Part shown: positions 28,296 to 38,069 of the stretch, one piece after another
Position numbering within the stretch: position 1 is the first letter of the stretch
Layout of the letters: every line of letters starts with the position of its first letter
Source: Aquimarina sp. BL5
GTDB taxonomy: Bacteria; Bacteroidota; Bacteroidia; Flavobacteriales; Flavobacteriaceae
Assembly (NCBI RefSeq): GCF_003443675.1
Contig: NZ_CP031963.1
Location: 4,748,501 to 4,812,500 of the forward strand
Direction: 5' to 3'
Length of the DNA: 64,000 nucleotides
Position numbers and translations under genes: made by a program
The notes under the pieces: generated by a model
Database searches by the model: none
What the model saw: only the letters and a program-made list of their open reading frames with translations
Told to the model about the DNA's origin: nothing

Positions 28296-28586
28296 ATGAG
28301 TATCTTAATAAAACCTATTATTACGGAAAAGGCTACTGCTGATAGTGAGGTGTATAACCGCTATGGTTTTGTAGTAGATAAAAAAGCGAATAAGGTAGAG
28401 ATCAAAAAAGCGGTTGAGTCTGCTTATGGTGTATCTGTTACTAAGGTTCGTACAATTAATGTCCGTCCAGACCGTAAAACTCGTTATACAAAAACGGGAA
28501 TGGTCACTGGTAAAACAAAAGCTATTAAAAAAGCTATTGTACAGGTGGCGGAAGGTGATGTAATTGATTTATATAGTAATCTTTAA
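28296..28586 (+). CDS. rplW: 50S ribosomal protein L23
   Basis: L23 sits at the tunnel exit and docks SRP and trigger factor. The 96 residues include IIKPIITEKAT at the start and the C-terminal helix-strand NVRPDRKTRYTKTGMVTGKT, as in other bacterial L23 proteins. It lies 5 nt after rplD and 9 nt before rplB. Confidence 0.98.
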   Translation: MSILIKPIITEKATADSEVYNRYGFVVDKKANKVEIKKAVESAYGVSVTKVRTINVRPDRKTRYTKTGMVTGKTKAIKKAIVQVAEGDVIDLYSNL

Positions 28587-28595
28587 GACTAAAAA

Positions 28596-29420
28596 ATGTC
28601 AGTAAGAAAATTGAAACCAATTACCCCAGGTCAGCGTTTTAGAGTAGTTAACGGGTATGATGCCCTTACTACTGATAAGCCGGAGAAGAGTTTATTAGCT
28701 CCGAAAAAAAGATCTGGAGGTAGAAACAATCAAGGAAAAATGACCATGCGCTACAAAGGTGGTGGTCATAAAAAAAGGTATCGTATTATTGATTTTAAAC
28801 GTGATAAGCAAGGAATTCCTGCTACCGTTGCGACAATAGAATACGATCCAAACAGAACTGCTTTTATAGCGCTTTTGAACTACCAAGATGGTGAGAAGCG
28901 TTATGTTATAGCTCAAAATGGTCTACAAGTTGGTCAGAACATTGTTTCTGGAAGTAATGTTGCTCCGGAAATAGGAAACGCAATGCCGCTTAGTGATATC
29001 CCTTTAGGTACAATCATTTCTTGTATAGAATTACGTCCTGGTCAAGGTGCTGTTATGGCACGTAGTGCGGGATCATTTGCGCAGCTTATGGCTCGTGATG
29101 GTAAATTTGCTACGGTAAAATTACCTTCTGGGGAGGTGAGATTGGTGCTGATGAGTTGTATGGCAACCATAGGTGCGGTTTCTAATAGTGATCATCAATT
29201 ATTAGTTGGTGGTAAAGCAGGTAGAAGTCGTTGGTTAGGTCGTCGTCCACGTACACGTCCAGTTGTGATGAATCCAGTCGATCACCCAATGGGTGGTGGT
29301 GAAGGTAAGTCTTCAGGTGGTCATCCACGTTCTAGAAAAGGTCTTCCTGCTAAAGGATACAGAACCCGTTCTAAGACGAAAGCGAGTAATAAGTATATTG
29401 TAGAACGTAGAAAGAAATAA
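28596..29420 (+). CDS. rplB: 50S ribosomal protein L2
   Basis: L2 helps join the subunits and supports the peptidyl-transferase centre. The 274-residue protein has the SH3/OB core and the conserved C-terminal tail [19 protein letters not shown], including the His long discussed for peptidyl-transfer support. Standard position between rplW and rpsS. Confidence 0.99.
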   Translation: MSVRKLKPITPGQRFRVVNGYDALTTDKPEKSLLAPKKRSGGRNNQGKMTMRYKGGGHKKRYRIIDFKRDKQGIPATVATIEYDPNRTAFIALLNYQDGEKRYVIAQNGLQVGQNIVSGSNVAPEIGNAMPLSDIPLGTIISCIELRPGQGAVMARSAGSFAQLMARDGKFATVKLPSGEVRLVLMSCMATIGAVSNSDHQLLVGGKAGRSRWLGRRPRTRPVVMNPVDHPMGGGEGKSSGGHPRSRKGLPAKGYRTRSKTKASNKYIVERRKK

Positions 29421-29426
29421 TAAGAT

Positions 29427-29705
29427 ATGGCACGTTCATTAAAAAAAGGACCTTACATTCACTATAAATTAGAGAAGAAAGTAGCTGCAAATGTAGAGGC
29501 TAATAAAAAGACTGTGATAAAGACTTGGTCAAGAGCATCAATGATATCACCTGATTTTGTTGGTCAGACAATAGCAGTACATAATGGTCGCCAATTTGTT
29601 CCTGTATATATTACAGAAAACATGGTAGGTCATAAGTTAGGAGAGTTTTCGCCAACACGTTCTTTTAGAGGGCACGCTGGTGCTAAAAATAAAGGTAAAA
29701 AATAA
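29427..29705 (+). CDS. rpsS: 30S ribosomal protein S19
   Basis: S19 pairs with S13 in the 30S head. The 92-residue protein begins [19 protein letters not shown] and carries the signature [23 protein letters not shown]. Gap of 6 nt to rplB and 8 nt to rplV. Confidence 0.99.
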   Translation: MARSLKKGPYIHYKLEKKVAANVEANKKTVIKTWSRASMISPDFVGQTIAVHNGRQFVPVYITENMVGHKLGEFSPTRSFRGHAGAKNKGKK

Positions 29706-29713
29706 TTTAAGCT

Positions 29714-30121
29714 ATGGGAGTTCGTAAAAGAGAAATGGCAGAAAGAATTAAGGAAGAGAAAAAGCAAATTGCTTTCGCTAAACTTAATAACTGTCCTACG
29801 TCACCTCGCAAGATGCGCTTAGTAGCGGATTTAGTTCGTGGTGAAAAAGTTGAAAGAGCACTTCATATTCTTAGATTTAACCCTAAAGAAGCATCACGTC
29901 GTTTAGAAAAGTTATTGCTTTCTGCAATAGCAAACTGGCAGGCGAAAAATGAAGACGCTAGCATCGAAGATGCAGATCTTTTTGTAAAAGAGATCCGTGT
30001 AGATGGAGGTAGTATGTTAAAAAGACTACGTCCAGCTCCACAAGGTCGTGCACACAGAATAAGAAAACGCTCTAATCACGTAACGATCGTGGTTGCAGCA
30101 AAAAATAATACACAAAGCTAA
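29714..30121 (+). CDS. rplV: 50S ribosomal protein L22
   Basis: L22 lines the exit tunnel with its long beta-hairpin loop; here the loop region [26 protein letters not shown] is recognisable. The protein is 135 residues, about 25 longer than E. coli L22, owing to a charged N-terminal extension ([20 protein letters not shown]). The ATG at 29714 could be replaced by the Met at residue 8, which would shorten it to 128. Confidence 0.98.
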   Translation: MGVRKREMAERIKEEKKQIAFAKLNNCPTSPRKMRLVADLVRGEKVERALHILRFNPKEASRRLEKLLLSAIANWQAKNEDASIEDADLFVKEIRVDGGSMLKRLRPAPQGRAHRIRKRSNHVTIVVAAKNNTQS

Positions 30122-30131
30122 TATAAATAGT

Positions 30132-30860
30132 ATGGGACAGAAGACAAATCCAATCGGAAATCGCCTTGGTATCATTAGAGGATGGGAATCCAACTGGTAT
30201 GGAGGTAATGACTACGGTGATAAACTTGCCGAAGACGATAAGATTAGAAAGTACGTACACGCACGTTTATCTAAAGCTAGTGTATCTAGAGTAATTATTG
30301 AGCGTACGCTTAAGCTTGTAACCGTTACTATCACTACTGCTAGACCTGGTATTATTATCGGAAAAGGTGGTCAAGAGGTAGACAAGCTAAAAGAAGAGCT
30401 TAAGAAAATTACTGATAAAGAAGTTCAGATCAATATTTTTGAAATCAAAAGACCAGAACTTGATGCGTTTTTAGTTGGATCTAGCGTTGCAAGACAGATA
30501 GAGAGTCGTATCTCTTATCGTCGTGCGATCAAGATGGCTATAGCGGCTGCAATGAGAATGAATGCGGAAGGTATCAAAATTCAGATTTCAGGACGTTTGA
30601 ATGGTGCTGAGATGGCACGTTCAGAGTCGTATAAAGATGGTCGTATTCCTTTATCAACATTTAGAGCTGACATAGATTATGCTTTGGTTGAGGCACATAC
30701 TACTTATGGTAGATTAGGTGTTAAAGTATGGATTATGAAAGGCGAAGTATATGGTAAGAGAGAACTTTCTCCTTTAGTTGGTCTTTCTAAGAAACAAGGA
30801 AAAGGAGGCGATAGAGGAGCCGGACGAGGTGGAAATAATAAATCACGTCGTAGAAAGTAA
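30132..30860 (+). CDS. rpsC: 30S ribosomal protein S3
   Basis: S3 forms part of the mRNA entry channel and has helicase-supporting basic residues. The 242-residue frame starts [18 protein letters not shown]; an upstream start at 30093 would lie in rplV and is not used. The KH domain shows the GXXG loop in [15 protein letters not shown]. The C-terminal basic tail ([17 protein letters not shown]) is lineage-typical. Confidence 0.99.
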   Translation: MGQKTNPIGNRLGIIRGWESNWYGGNDYGDKLAEDDKIRKYVHARLSKASVSRVIIERTLKLVTVTITTARPGIIIGKGGQEVDKLKEELKKITDKEVQINIFEIKRPELDAFLVGSSVARQIESRISYRRAIKMAIAAAMRMNAEGIKIQISGRLNGAEMARSESYKDGRIPLSTFRADIDYALVEAHTTYGRLGVKVWIMKGEVYGKRELSPLVGLSKKQGKGGDRGAGRGGNNKSRRRK

Positions 30861-30880
30861 TTTTTTAAAGTAAATTAACA

Positions 30881-31300
30881 ATGTTACAGCCTAAAAGAAC
30901 AAAATTCCGTAAACAACAAAAAGGACGTATGAAAGGTCTTTCTCAAAGAGGACATACACTTTCTAACGGAACTTTCGGAATTAAATCATTAGATTCAAGT
31001 TTTGTTACTGCTAGACAAATAGAAGCAGCACGTATTTCTGCTACACGTTATATGAAAAGAGAAGGTTCTCTGTGGATTAAAATTTTCCCAGACAAGCCTA
31101 TAACAAAGAAACCTCTTGAAGTACGTATGGGTAAAGGAAAAGGAGCTGTGGAATATTGGGCGGCAGTTGTAAAACCAGGAAGAATCTTATTTGAGATCAG
31201 TGGTGTGCCATATGATGTAGCAAAAGAAGCATTGCGCTTAGCTGCACAGAAGCTACCAGTAAAAACTAAGTTTATCGTGTCAAGAACCTATCAAGGTTAA
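30881..31300 (+). CDS. rplP: 50S ribosomal protein L16
   Basis: L16 contacts the A-site tRNA and completes 50S assembly. The 139 residues include the signature [15 protein letters not shown] and the basic loop [20 protein letters not shown], with the arginine region that YcfD-type oxygenases hydroxylate in some bacteria. Gap of 20 nt after rpsC. Confidence 0.99.
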   Translation: MLQPKRTKFRKQQKGRMKGLSQRGHTLSNGTFGIKSLDSSFVTARQIEAARISATRYMKREGSLWIKIFPDKPITKKPLEVRMGKGKGAVEYWAAVVKPGRILFEISGVPYDVAKEALRLAAQKLPVKTKFIVSRTYQG

Positions 31301-31315
31301 AATTCAAAAGAGACT

Positions 31316-31510
31316 ATGAAACAATCACAAGTAAAAGAATCGTCTACAGCCGAATTGCAAGAAGAACTTGGTAAATCTCGTAAAGAGTATTCAGATTTAA
31401 AAATGGCTCACGCTATGTCTCCATTAGAAAACCCTTTACAATTACGTAAAGTGAGAAGATCTATTGCTAGAATGGCTACTGAGTTAACTAAAAGAGAATT
31501 AAACGGTTAA
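31316..31510 (+). CDS. rpmC: 50S ribosomal protein L29
   Basis: L29 is a two-helix protein at the tunnel exit that, with L23, helps dock targeting factors. It has 64 residues; the signature KMAHAMSPLENPLQLRKVRR matches the family's second helix. Lies 15 nt after rplP and 12 nt before rpsQ. Confidence 0.97.
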   Translation: MKQSQVKESSTAELQEELGKSRKEYSDLKMAHAMSPLENPLQLRKVRRSIARMATELTKRELNG

Positions 31511-31522
31511 TTCTGCTGAAAG

Positions 31523-31780
31523 ATGGAAAAAAGAAACTTAAGAAAAGAGCGTATAGGTGTAGTTACTAGTAACAAGATGCAAAAATCAATTGTTGTTGCT
31601 GAAGTAAAAAAAGTAAAACACCCGATGTACGGAAAGTTCGTGTTAAAAACGAAAAAATACGTTGCACACGACGAGAAAAATGACTGCAATATTGGTGATA
31701 CTGTAAAGATCATGGAAACAAGACCTATGAGTAGAACCAAATGCTGGAGATTAGTAGAAGTAATTGAAAGAGCGAAGTAA
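31523..31780 (+). CDS. rpsQ: 30S ribosomal protein S17
   Basis: S17 is an OB-fold primary binder of 16S rRNA. The 85 residues include [19 protein letters not shown] and the signature [20 protein letters not shown]. It ends 2 nt before rplN. Confidence 0.98.
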   Translation: MEKRNLRKERIGVVTSNKMQKSIVVAEVKKVKHPMYGKFVLKTKKYVAHDEKNDCNIGDTVKIMETRPMSRTKCWRLVEVIERAK

Positions 31781-31782
31781 TT

Positions 31783-32151
31783 ATGGTACAACAAGAGTCT
31801 AGATTAAAAGTAGCAGACAACACAGGTGGTAAAGAAGTTTTAGTTATCCGTGTTTTAGGTGGTACAAAAAGAAGATACGCCTCTGTAGGAGACAAGATAG
31901 TTGTCAGTGTAAAAGAAGCAACTCCTAATGGAAACATTAAAAAAGGAGCCGTTTCTACTGCAGTTGTAGTTCGTACCAAAAAAGAAGTGCGCAGACCAGA
32001 TGGTTCTTATATTCGTTTCGACGATAACGCTTGTGTTCTTTTGAACCCAGCCGGAGAGATGAGAGGAACACGTGTTTTTGGTCCTGTAGCAAGAGAACTT
32101 CGTGATAAACAGTTCATGAAGATTGTTTCACTAGCGCCAGAAGTGCTTTAA
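31783..32151 (+). CDS. rplN: 50S ribosomal protein L14
   Basis: L14 forms an intersubunit bridge and is the docking site for the silencing factor RsfS. The 122-residue protein is full length and begins [19 protein letters not shown]; the signature [20 protein letters not shown] is conserved. Gap of 13 nt to rplX. Confidence 0.99.
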   Translation: MVQQESRLKVADNTGGKEVLVIRVLGGTKRRYASVGDKIVVSVKEATPNGNIKKGAVSTAVVVRTKKEVRRPDGSYIRFDDNACVLLNPAGEMRGTRVFGPVARELRDKQFMKIVSLAPEVL

Positions 32152-32164
32152 TAGTATAGCAAAG

Positions 32165-32476
32165 ATGACAAAGCTAAAAATTAAATCAGGAGATACAGTA
32201 AAGGTTATTGCTGGAGACAATAAAGGTCAACAGGGAACTGTACAGAAAGTATTGAAAGATAAGAACAAGGCAATCGTAGAAGGTGTGAACTTAGTTTCAA
32301 AGCACCAGAAGCCTAGCGCTGCTAATCCACAAGGTGGTATAGTGAAGCAAGAAGCAGCTATTCATATTTCTAACTTAACGTTGTTAACATCTAATGGTGA
32401 TGCAACAAGAGTAGGATATAGAGTAGAAGGAGATAAGAAAGTAAGATTTTCTAAAAAATCTAATGAAGTAATATAG
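32165..32476 (+). CDS. rplX: 50S ribosomal protein L24
   Basis: L24 starts 50S assembly by binding the 5' end of 23S rRNA. The 103 residues contain the KOW motif [21 protein letters not shown] and the following [12 protein letters not shown]. The gene ends 2 nt before rplE. Confidence 0.99.
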   Translation: MTKLKIKSGDTVKVIAGDNKGQQGTVQKVLKDKNKAIVEGVNLVSKHQKPSAANPQGGIVKQEAAIHISNLTLLTSNGDATRVGYRVEGDKKVRFSKKSNEVI

Positions 32477-32478
32477 TT

Positions 32479-33030
32479 ATGGCTTATATCCCAAGACTAA
32501 AACAAGAGTATAATGACAGAGTAATGTCAGCTCTTACAGAAGAATTCAGCTATGGTAATGTAATGGAAGTACCAAAACTTAAAAAAATTGTTTTAAGTAG
32601 AGGTGTTGGTGCGGCTGTAGCAGATAAGAAGTTAATCGACTACGCAGTAGATGAATTAACAATGATCACAGGTCAAAAAGCCGTAGCTACAATTTCTAAA
32701 AAGGATGTTGCAACTTTCAAATTACGTAAAGGAATGCCAATTGGTGCAAAAGTTACGTTAAGAGGAGAAAGAATGTACGAATTTTTAGATCGTCTGATTA
32801 CTTCAGCTTTACCTCGTGTAAGAGATTTTAATGGAATTAACGCTACTGGTTTTGATGGTAGAGGTAATTATTCATTAGGAATTACTGAACAGATCATTTT
32901 TCCGGAGATTGATATCGATAAAGTGAATAAGATTTCAGGAATGAATATCACTTTTGAAACTTCGGCGAATACAGACAAAGAAGCAAAATCATTGTTAACA
33001 GAACTAGGGTTACCTTTTAAAAAGAATTAA
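32479..33030 (+). CDS. rplE: 50S ribosomal protein L5
   Basis: L5 binds 5S rRNA and links it to the central protuberance. The 183-residue protein has the signature [21 protein letters not shown] and the C-terminal part [19 protein letters not shown]. Standard length and position. In E. coli S8 represses this operon by binding upstream of rplE, but there is no room for such a site in the 2-nt gap here. Confidence 0.99.
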   Translation: MAYIPRLKQEYNDRVMSALTEEFSYGNVMEVPKLKKIVLSRGVGAAVADKKLIDYAVDELTMITGQKAVATISKKDVATFKLRKGMPIGAKVTLRGERMYEFLDRLITSALPRVRDFNGINATGFDGRGNYSLGITEQIIFPEIDIDKVNKISGMNITFETSANTDKEAKSLLTELGLPFKKN

Positions 33031-33032
33031 TT

Positions 33033-33302
33033 ATGGCTAAAGAATCAATGAAAGCCCGTGAGGTGAAGAGAGCAAAAACAGTTGCTAAATATGCTGAAAA
33101 ACGTAAAGCTTTAAAAGAAGCTGGAGATTATGAAGCATTACAGAAACTACCAAAAAATGCGTCTCCAATCCGTATGCACAATCGTTGTAAATTAACAGGA
33201 AGACCAAAAGGATATATGCGTCAATTTGGTATTTCTCGTGTTACATTTAGAGAGATGGCTAATCAAGGATTAATTCCAGGAGTAACTAAAGCTAGTTGGT
33301 AA
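33033..33302 (+). CDS. rpsN: 30S ribosomal protein S14, zinc-free form
   Basis: S14 belongs to the 30S head. The 89-residue form carries [22 protein letters not shown] but only a single Cys and lacks the two CxxC pairs of the short zinc-binding S14, so it should not need zinc. A 68-nt gap with a possible hairpin separates it from rpsH. Confidence 0.98.
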   Translation: MAKESMKAREVKRAKTVAKYAEKRKALKEAGDYEALQKLPKNASPIRMHNRCKLTGRPKGYMRQFGISRVTFREMANQGLIPGVTKASW

Positions 33303-33316
33303 TAATAAAAAATTAA

Positions 33317-33352
33317 TTGGTCTAAGGTTCTGCTAAACTAGTGGAAAACCAA
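33317..33352 (+). other. Possible hairpin upstream of rpsH
   Basis: TTGGT (33317-33321) can pair with ACCAA (33348-33352), followed by CTA/TAG and GTT/AAC helices. This leaves a 6-nt bulge (TGGAAA) on the 3' side and a 6-nt apical loop. It ends 18 nt before the rpsH ATG. S8 is an autoregulator in E. coli, so a regulatory site here is conceivable, but the helices are short and AT-rich. Confidence 0.35.
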
Positions 33353-33370
33353 GATCATAAATTATATACA

Positions 33371-33769
33371 ATGAATACAGATCCTATAGCAGATTATTTA
33401 ACCAGAATACGTAATGCAAATAGTGCTCAGCATAGAGTTGTTGAGATTCCTGCATCTAAGGTTAAGAAAGAGATCACTAAAATATTATTCGACCAAGGAT
33501 ATATTTTAAGTTATAAATTTGAAGATAATACAACACAAGGTAGTATTAAGATAGCTCTTAAATACAATAAATTGACTAAAGAGCCTGTAATAAAACAATT
33601 ACAAAGAATCAGTAAGCCTGGTTTGCGTAAATATGCAGGATCAAGTGAAATACCAAGAATTCTTAATGGATTAGGTATAGCGATTGTTTCTACTTCTCAT
33701 GGTGTAATGACTGGTAAACAGGCTAAGCAAGAGAATGTAGGTGGAGAAGTACTTTGTTACGTATATTAA
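33371..33769 (+). CDS. rpsH: 30S ribosomal protein S8
   Basis: S8 is a primary 16S rRNA binder and, in E. coli, the repressor of the spc operon. The 132-residue frame begins [19 protein letters not shown] at an ATG; an upstream GTG at 33341 would add ten residues not seen in the family. The signature [20 protein letters not shown] closes the protein. Confidence 0.99.
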   Translation: MNTDPIADYLTRIRNANSAQHRVVEIPASKVKKEITKILFDQGYILSYKFEDNTTQGSIKIALKYNKLTKEPVIKQLQRISKPGLRKYAGSSEIPRILNGLGIAIVSTSHGVMTGKQAKQENVGGEVLCYVY

Positions 33770-33789
33770 CAGTATAAAAGACAAAAGAA

Positions 33790-34332
33790 ATGTCAAGAAT
33801 AGGAAAAAATCCAGTAACTATTCCGTCTGGTGTCACTGTAGAAGTGACAGGTAATGTTGTTACTGTTAAAGGAAAATTAGGAGAGCTTTCGCAAGAGATA
33901 GATGCTATCAGTGTGAAAGTAGAAGATGGTAAGGTTGTTCTAGAAAGACCTAGTGAGACTAAAGATCATAAAGCAAAGCATGGTTTATACAGAGCTTTGA
34001 TAAATAATATGGTGCAAGGTGTTTCTGAAGGTTTTACTAAAGAATTGGAATTAGTAGGAGTAGGTTATAGAGCTTCTAACCAAGGACAAAAATTAGATCT
34101 AGCTCTAGGTTTTTCTCACAATATCGTATTAGATGTTGCTCCAGAGGTAAAAATAGAAACTGTATCTGAAAAAGGTAAAAACCCGATCGTAAAATTAACT
34201 TCTCACGACAAACAATTAGTGGGACAGGTAGCAGCTAAAATTAGAGGTTTCCGTAAGCCAGAGCCGTACAAAGGTAAAGGAGTTAAGTTTGTAGGAGAAC
34301 AATTAAGAAGAAAAGCAGGTAAATCTGCATAA
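33790..34332 (+). CDS. rplF: 50S ribosomal protein L6
   Basis: L6 lies near the GTPase-associated centre. The 180 residues hold two related domains; the signature [22 protein letters not shown] at the C-terminus is the 'PEPYKGKG' motif. It starts 20 nt after rpsH and ends 10 nt before rplR. Confidence 0.99.
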   Translation: MSRIGKNPVTIPSGVTVEVTGNVVTVKGKLGELSQEIDAISVKVEDGKVVLERPSETKDHKAKHGLYRALINNMVQGVSEGFTKELELVGVGYRASNQGQKLDLALGFSHNIVLDVAPEVKIETVSEKGKNPIVKLTSHDKQLVGQVAAKIRGFRKPEPYKGKGVKFVGEQLRRKAGKSA

Positions 34333-34342
34333 TAACGAAGTT

Positions 34343-34699
34343 ATGGCATTCTCAAAAGATTTAAGAAGATTAAAAATCAGAAAGCGAATCCGCGGTAAAG
34401 TAAGCGGAACAGAACAACGTCCTAGATTATCTGTTTTTAGAAGTAATAAAGAGATCTATGCGCAAATCATAGATGATGTAACCGGTAAAACTATTGGTTC
34501 AGCTTCTTCAAGAGATAAAGACATTGCTGCTGCATCAGGAAATAAAGCAGAAAAAGCAGGCTTGGTAGGTAAGGCTCTTGCTGAAAAAGCTAAAAAAGCA
34601 GGTGTAGATACTGTGTCTTTTGATAGAGGTGGGTATCTATATCATGGTAGAGTAAAATCATTAGCTGAAGGAGCTAGAGAAGCAGGACTTAAATTCTAA
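34343..34699 (+). CDS. rplR: 50S ribosomal protein L18
   Basis: L18 mediates attachment of 5S rRNA. The 118-residue protein has the basic N-terminus [19 protein letters not shown], then [18 protein letters not shown] and the signature [24 protein letters not shown]. Six nt before rpsE. Confidence 0.99.
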   Translation: MAFSKDLRRLKIRKRIRGKVSGTEQRPRLSVFRSNKEIYAQIIDDVTGKTIGSASSRDKDIAAASGNKAEKAGLVGKALAEKAKKAGVDTVSFDRGGYLYHGRVKSLAEGAREAGLKF

Positions 34700-34705
34700 G
34701 AAATT

Positions 34706-35230
34706 ATGTATCAAAAATATAAAAACGCAGAATTAGTAAAACCAAGTGGACTTGAATTAAAAGACCGTTTAGTTGGAGTACAACGTGTTACTAAAGTAAC
34801 TAAAGGTGGTAGAGCATTTGGATTTTCTGCTATTGTAGTTGTAGGAGATGAAAATGGTGTTGTAGGTCACGGTTTAGGTAAGTCTAAAGAAGTTGCTGAA
34901 GCTATTGCAAAGGCGGTAGAAGATGCGAAGAAAAATTTAGTTCGTATACCTTTAACTAAAGGAACTTTACCTCACGAACAAAAAGGTAAGTACGGTGGAG
35001 CAAGAGTATTATTAATGCCTGCTGCAACTGGTACAGGAGTTATTGCTGGTGGAGCAATCCGTGCAGTATTAGAATCTGTTGGTGTACACGATGTACTATC
35101 TAAAAATCAAGGATCGTCTAACCCACATAATGTGGTGAAAGCAACTTTTGATGCTTTATTGCAAATGCGAAGTGCAGAGCAAGTAGCAAAACAAAGAGGT
35201 GTTTCACTGGAAAAAGTGTTTAAAGGATAA
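34706..35230 (+). CDS. rpsE: 30S ribosomal protein S5
   Basis: S5 helps decoding accuracy and contributes to mRNA entry. The 174-residue protein has the dsRBD-like motif [19 protein letters not shown] and the second domain [20 protein letters not shown]. Residues around the spectinomycin loop look unremarkable. Gap of 12 nt to rpmD. Confidence 0.99.
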   Translation: MYQKYKNAELVKPSGLELKDRLVGVQRVTKVTKGGRAFGFSAIVVVGDENGVVGHGLGKSKEVAEAIAKAVEDAKKNLVRIPLTKGTLPHEQKGKYGGARVLLMPAATGTGVIAGGAIRAVLESVGVHDVLSKNQGSSNPHNVVKATFDALLQMRSAEQVAKQRGVSLEKVFKG

Positions 35231-35242
35231 ATATTAGGAACG

Positions 35243-35422
35243 ATGGCAAAGATTAGAGTTAAGAAAGTAAAAAGCGCTATTAACCGCACGCAAAGACAAA
35301 AAAGAACTTTGGAGGCTTTAGGGCTAAAAAGGATCGGTCAGGTTGTAGAGCATGATGACACTCCTAATATCCTTGGGATGGTAAATAAAGTTAAACATTT
35401 AGTTTCCGTAGAAACAAAATAA
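35243..35422 (+). CDS. rpmD: 50S ribosomal protein L30
   Basis: A 59-residue small gene, found by reading between rpsE and rplO. It begins MAKIRVKKVKSAINRTQRQK and continues LEALGLKRIGQVVEHDDTPN, the typical L30 signature with the 'LGL-K/R-G' turn. The frame is open from ATG 35243 to TAA 35422. L30 is a peripheral 50S protein; the position in the spc segment is standard. Confidence 0.97.
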   Translation: MAKIRVKKVKSAINRTQRQKRTLEALGLKRIGQVVEHDDTPNILGMVNKVKHLVSVETK

Positions 35423-35431
35423 TATAAGCAC

Positions 35432-35884
35432 ATGGATTTAAGTAACTTAAAACCTGCTGCAGGTTCAGTAAAAAATAACAGTAAGCGATTAGGTCGTGGT
35501 CAGGGTTCCGGAAAAGGTGGAACTGCTGCTCGTGGTCATAAGGGAGCAAAATCACGTTCTGGATATTCTAGAAAAATTGGTTTTGAAGGTGGGCAGATGC
35601 CACTTCAAAGACGTGTGCCTAAGTTTGGTTTCACAAATATCAATAGAAAAGAGTATCAAGGAATCAATTTAGATACTTTACAGAAATTAGTTGATGCTGG
35701 TAAAATAACTGATACCGTTGATTTCGACGTGTTATTAGATACACGTCTCGCAGGAAAAAATGATTTAGTTAAGATACTGGGTAGAGGTGAATTGAAGGCT
35801 AAGTTAAAAGTCTCAGCTCATAAATTTACAGCCACTGCTAAGGCAGCTATTGAAGCAGCAGGTGGTGAAGCAGTAACCTTATAA
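35432..35884 (+). CDS. rplO: 50S ribosomal protein L15
   Basis: L15 is a late-assembly 50S protein. The 150-residue protein shows the glycine- and arginine-rich N-terminal arm (RLGRGQGSGKGGTAARGHKG) and FEGGQMPLQRRVPKFGF, both family signatures. It ends 10 nt before secY, as in most bacteria. Confidence 0.99.
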   Translation: MDLSNLKPAAGSVKNNSKRLGRGQGSGKGGTAARGHKGAKSRSGYSRKIGFEGGQMPLQRRVPKFGFTNINRKEYQGINLDTLQKLVDAGKITDTVDFDVLLDTRLAGKNDLVKILGRGELKAKLKVSAHKFTATAKAAIEAAGGEAVTL

Positions 35885-35894
35885 AAGACATTTC

Positions 35895-37235
35895 ATGAAA
35901 TTTATTGATACAATAAAAAACATTTGGAAAATCGAAGAACTAAAGAATAGAATCTTAGTTACACTGGGATTACTTTTAGTATATCGATTTGGAGCGCAAG
36001 TTGTACTACCAGGAGTAGATGCGGCAGAGTTAGCTAATTTGGGTACTCAGACTCAAGATGGTTTACTAGGATTACTTAATGCCTTTACAGGAGGAGCGTT
36101 CGCAAACGCTTCAGTATTTGCTTTAGGAATCATGCCTTATATATCCGCTTCGATTGTTGTGCAATTGATGGGAATAGCTATTCCATATCTTCAAAAATTA
36201 CAAAAAGAAGGGGAGAGCGGAAGAAAGAAAATTAATCAAATTACAAGGTGGTTGACTATTGGAATTACATTAGTTCAAGGGCCGGGGTATATTTATAATT
36301 TATTTGCAACACTTCCTCCTGCTGCTTTTAGTACAGAGATCAGTCAAACTGTTTTCGTTGTATCATCTGTAATCATCTTAACTACTGGCTGTATTTTTGC
36401 TATGTGGTTAGGTGAAAAAATTACTGATAAAGGTATAGGTAATGGTATTTCATTATTAATTATGGTGGGTATCATTGCTACATTGCCACAGTCATTTGTT
36501 CAGAATTTTATTTCTAGAACTTCTGGAGAAGGTGGAGATATTATTATGGTATTGATTGAATTAGTGATATGGTTTGTGATCATTTTAGCATCGGTGTTAT
36601 TGGTAATGGCTGTGCGTCAGATACCAGTTCAATATGCTAGAAGAACTGCTAGCGGAGGATATGAAAAGAATGTTTTCGGATCACGTCAGTACATTCCTTT
36701 AAAGCTTAATGCTTCAGGTGTAATGCCAATTATCTTTGCTCAAGCGATTATGTTTATTCCAGCTGCGGTTGCGGGTCTTTCGGAGTCGGAAACTTCACAA
36801 GGAATAGCAGCTGCATTTAGTGATATTTTTGGACTATGGTATAATTTATTATTTGGATTATTGATCATTATATTCACTTACTTCTATACAGCCATAACGG
36901 TTCCAACCAATAAGATGGCAGATGATTTAAAGCGAAGCGGTGGTTTTATTCCTGGAATTAGACCTGGTAGTGAAACTGCAGAGTATTTGGATAAAATAAT
37001 GTCACAAATAACCTTGCCGGGATCTATATTCTTAGCGTTGATTGCAGTTTTTCCAGCAATTGCTGTAAAACTTTTAAATGTACAACAAGGTTGGGCACTG
37101 TTTTTTGGAGGAACGTCACTACTTATTATGGTAGGTGTAGCGATCGATACAATGCAGCAAGTCAATTCATATCTATTGAATAGACATTACGATGGATTAA
37201 TGAAAACTGGTAAAAACCGTAAAGCAGTAGCATAA
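35895..37235 (+). CDS. secY: Sec translocon channel subunit SecY
   Basis: SecY is the ten-helix membrane channel for protein export and insertion. The 446-residue protein includes the plug/TM2 region [16 protein letters not shown], the cytoplasmic segment [19 protein letters not shown] and the C5-loop region [23 protein letters not shown] seen as [18 protein letters not shown], which contacts SecA and the ribosome. The stop overlaps the infA ATG by one base. Confidence 0.99.
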   Translation: MKFIDTIKNIWKIEELKNRILVTLGLLLVYRFGAQVVLPGVDAAELANLGTQTQDGLLGLLNAFTGGAFANASVFALGIMPYISASIVVQLMGIAIPYLQKLQKEGESGRKKINQITRWLTIGITLVQGPGYIYNLFATLPPAAFSTEISQTVFVVSSVIILTTGCIFAMWLGEKITDKGIGNGISLLIMVGIIATLPQSFVQNFISRTSGEGGDIIMVLIELVIWFVIILASVLLVMAVRQIPVQYARRTASGGYEKNVFGSRQYIPLKLNASGVMPIIFAQAIMFIPAAVAGLSESETSQGIAAAFSDIFGLWYNLLFGLLIIIFTYFYTAITVPTNKMADDLKRSGGFIPGIRPGSETAEYLDKIMSQITLPGSIFLALIAVFPAIAVKLLNVQQGWALFFGGTSLLIMVGVAIDTMQQVNSYLLNRHYDGLMKTGKNRKAVA

Positions 37236-37450
37236 TGGCAAAACAACCAGCAATAGAACAGGATGGAAGTATAATCGAAGCATTGTCTAATGCAATGTTC
37301 CGAGTAGAGCTAGAAAACGGTCACGTAGTGACAGCTCATATCTCAGGTAAAATGCGTATGCATTATATAAAATTACTACCTGGAGATAAGGTTAAGTTAG
37401 AAATGAGTCCTTATGATTTGTCAAAGGCTCGTATAACATACAGATACTAA
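37235..37450 (+). CDS. infA: Translation initiation factor IF-1
   Basis: IF-1 is a 71-residue OB-fold protein that blocks the A site during initiation. It has the signature [20 protein letters not shown] and [22 protein letters not shown] overlaps the secY stop (TAATG). A 117-nt gap with a promoter-like site follows, so infA probably ends the spc part of the transcript's coding block. Confidence 0.98.
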   Translation: MAKQPAIEQDGSIIEALSNAMFRVELENGHVVTAHISGKMRMHYIKLLPGDKVKLEMSPYDLSKARITYRY

Positions 37451-37464
37451 TAATTTTAAGAATA

Positions 37465-37495
37465 TTAGTTAATTAAGATTTTTTACGTACTTTTG
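37465..37495 (+). promoter_or_regulatory. Candidate internal promoter upstream of rpmJ
   Basis: TACTTTTG (37488-37495) matches TAnnTTTG; 19 nt upstream is TTAG (37465-37468), one mismatch to TTTG. It lies between infA and rpmJ, about 70 nt before rpmJ. It could give extra transcription of rpmJ-rpsM-rpsK and the genes after. Confidence 0.65.
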
Positions 37496-37522
37496 CGGGC
37501 TGAAAATCTTGTTAACGAGACC

Positions 37523-37552
37523 TTCTGAAATGCTTAATATGTATTTTCAGAA
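37523..37552 (+). other. Hairpin in the rpmJ leader
   Basis: TTCTGAAA (37523-37530) pairs with TTTCAGAA (37545-37552) around a 14-nt loop. It lies 15 nt before the rpmJ ATG and just after the candidate promoter, and could affect rpmJ translation. No T-run follows. Confidence 0.45.
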
Positions 37553-37567
37553 TTTAAACACAAAGAG

Positions 37568-37684
37568 ATGAAAGTTAGAGCATCAATAAAAAAGAGAAGT
37601 GCCGAGTGCAAGATTGTGCGTAGAAAAGGCCGTCTTTACGTAATTAATAAAAAGAATCCTAGATTTAAACAAAGACAAGGGTAA
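37568..37684 (+). CDS. rpmJ: 50S ribosomal protein L36, zinc-free form
   Basis: A 38-residue gene read directly from the sequence: [20 protein letters not shown] followed by a tail ending KQRQG. Compared with the zinc-binding form, the positions of Cys11, Cys27 and His33 hold Ser, Asn and Phe; only Cys14 remains. It is therefore the C-minus type that needs no zinc. The stop is 2 nt before rpsM. Confidence 0.97.
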   Translation: MKVRASIKKRSAECKIVRRKGRLYVINKKNPRFKQRQG

Positions 37685-37686
37685 TT

Positions 37687-38061
37687 ATGGCAAGAATTGC
37701 AGGGGTAGATATACCTAAACAAAAGCGAGGAGTTATAGCATTAACCTATATCTTCGGAATTGGTAGAAGTAGAGCTAAAGAAATTTTAGCGGCTGCCAAA
37801 GTAGATGAGAGTATTAAAGTTTCTGACTGGGATGATGATCAAATTGGTCGTATACGTGAAGCTGTAGGAACCTTTACTATCGAAGGAGAATTACGTTCTG
37901 AAGTACAGTTAAATATCAAGCGTCTTATGGATATAGGATGTTATAGAGGTATTCGTCACAGAGCTGGTTTACCACTTAGAGGACAACGTACTAAGAATAA
38001 CTCTAGAACACGTAAAGGAAGAAGAAAAACAGTTGCTAATAAGAAAAAAGCGACTAAATAA
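37687..38061 (+). CDS. rpsM: 30S ribosomal protein S13
   Basis: S13 bridges to the 50S subunit and touches the P-site tRNA. The 124 residues have the H2TH-type helices ([18 protein letters not shown]), the signature [19 protein letters not shown] and a basic tail ending KKKATK. Standard position at the head of the alpha segment. Confidence 0.99.
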   Translation: MARIAGVDIPKQKRGVIALTYIFGIGRSRAKEILAAAKVDESIKVSDWDDDQIGRIREAVGTFTIEGELRSEVQLNIKRLMDIGCYRGIRHRAGLPLRGQRTKNNSRTRKGRRKTVANKKKATK

Positions 38062-38069
38062 TAAGTAGT

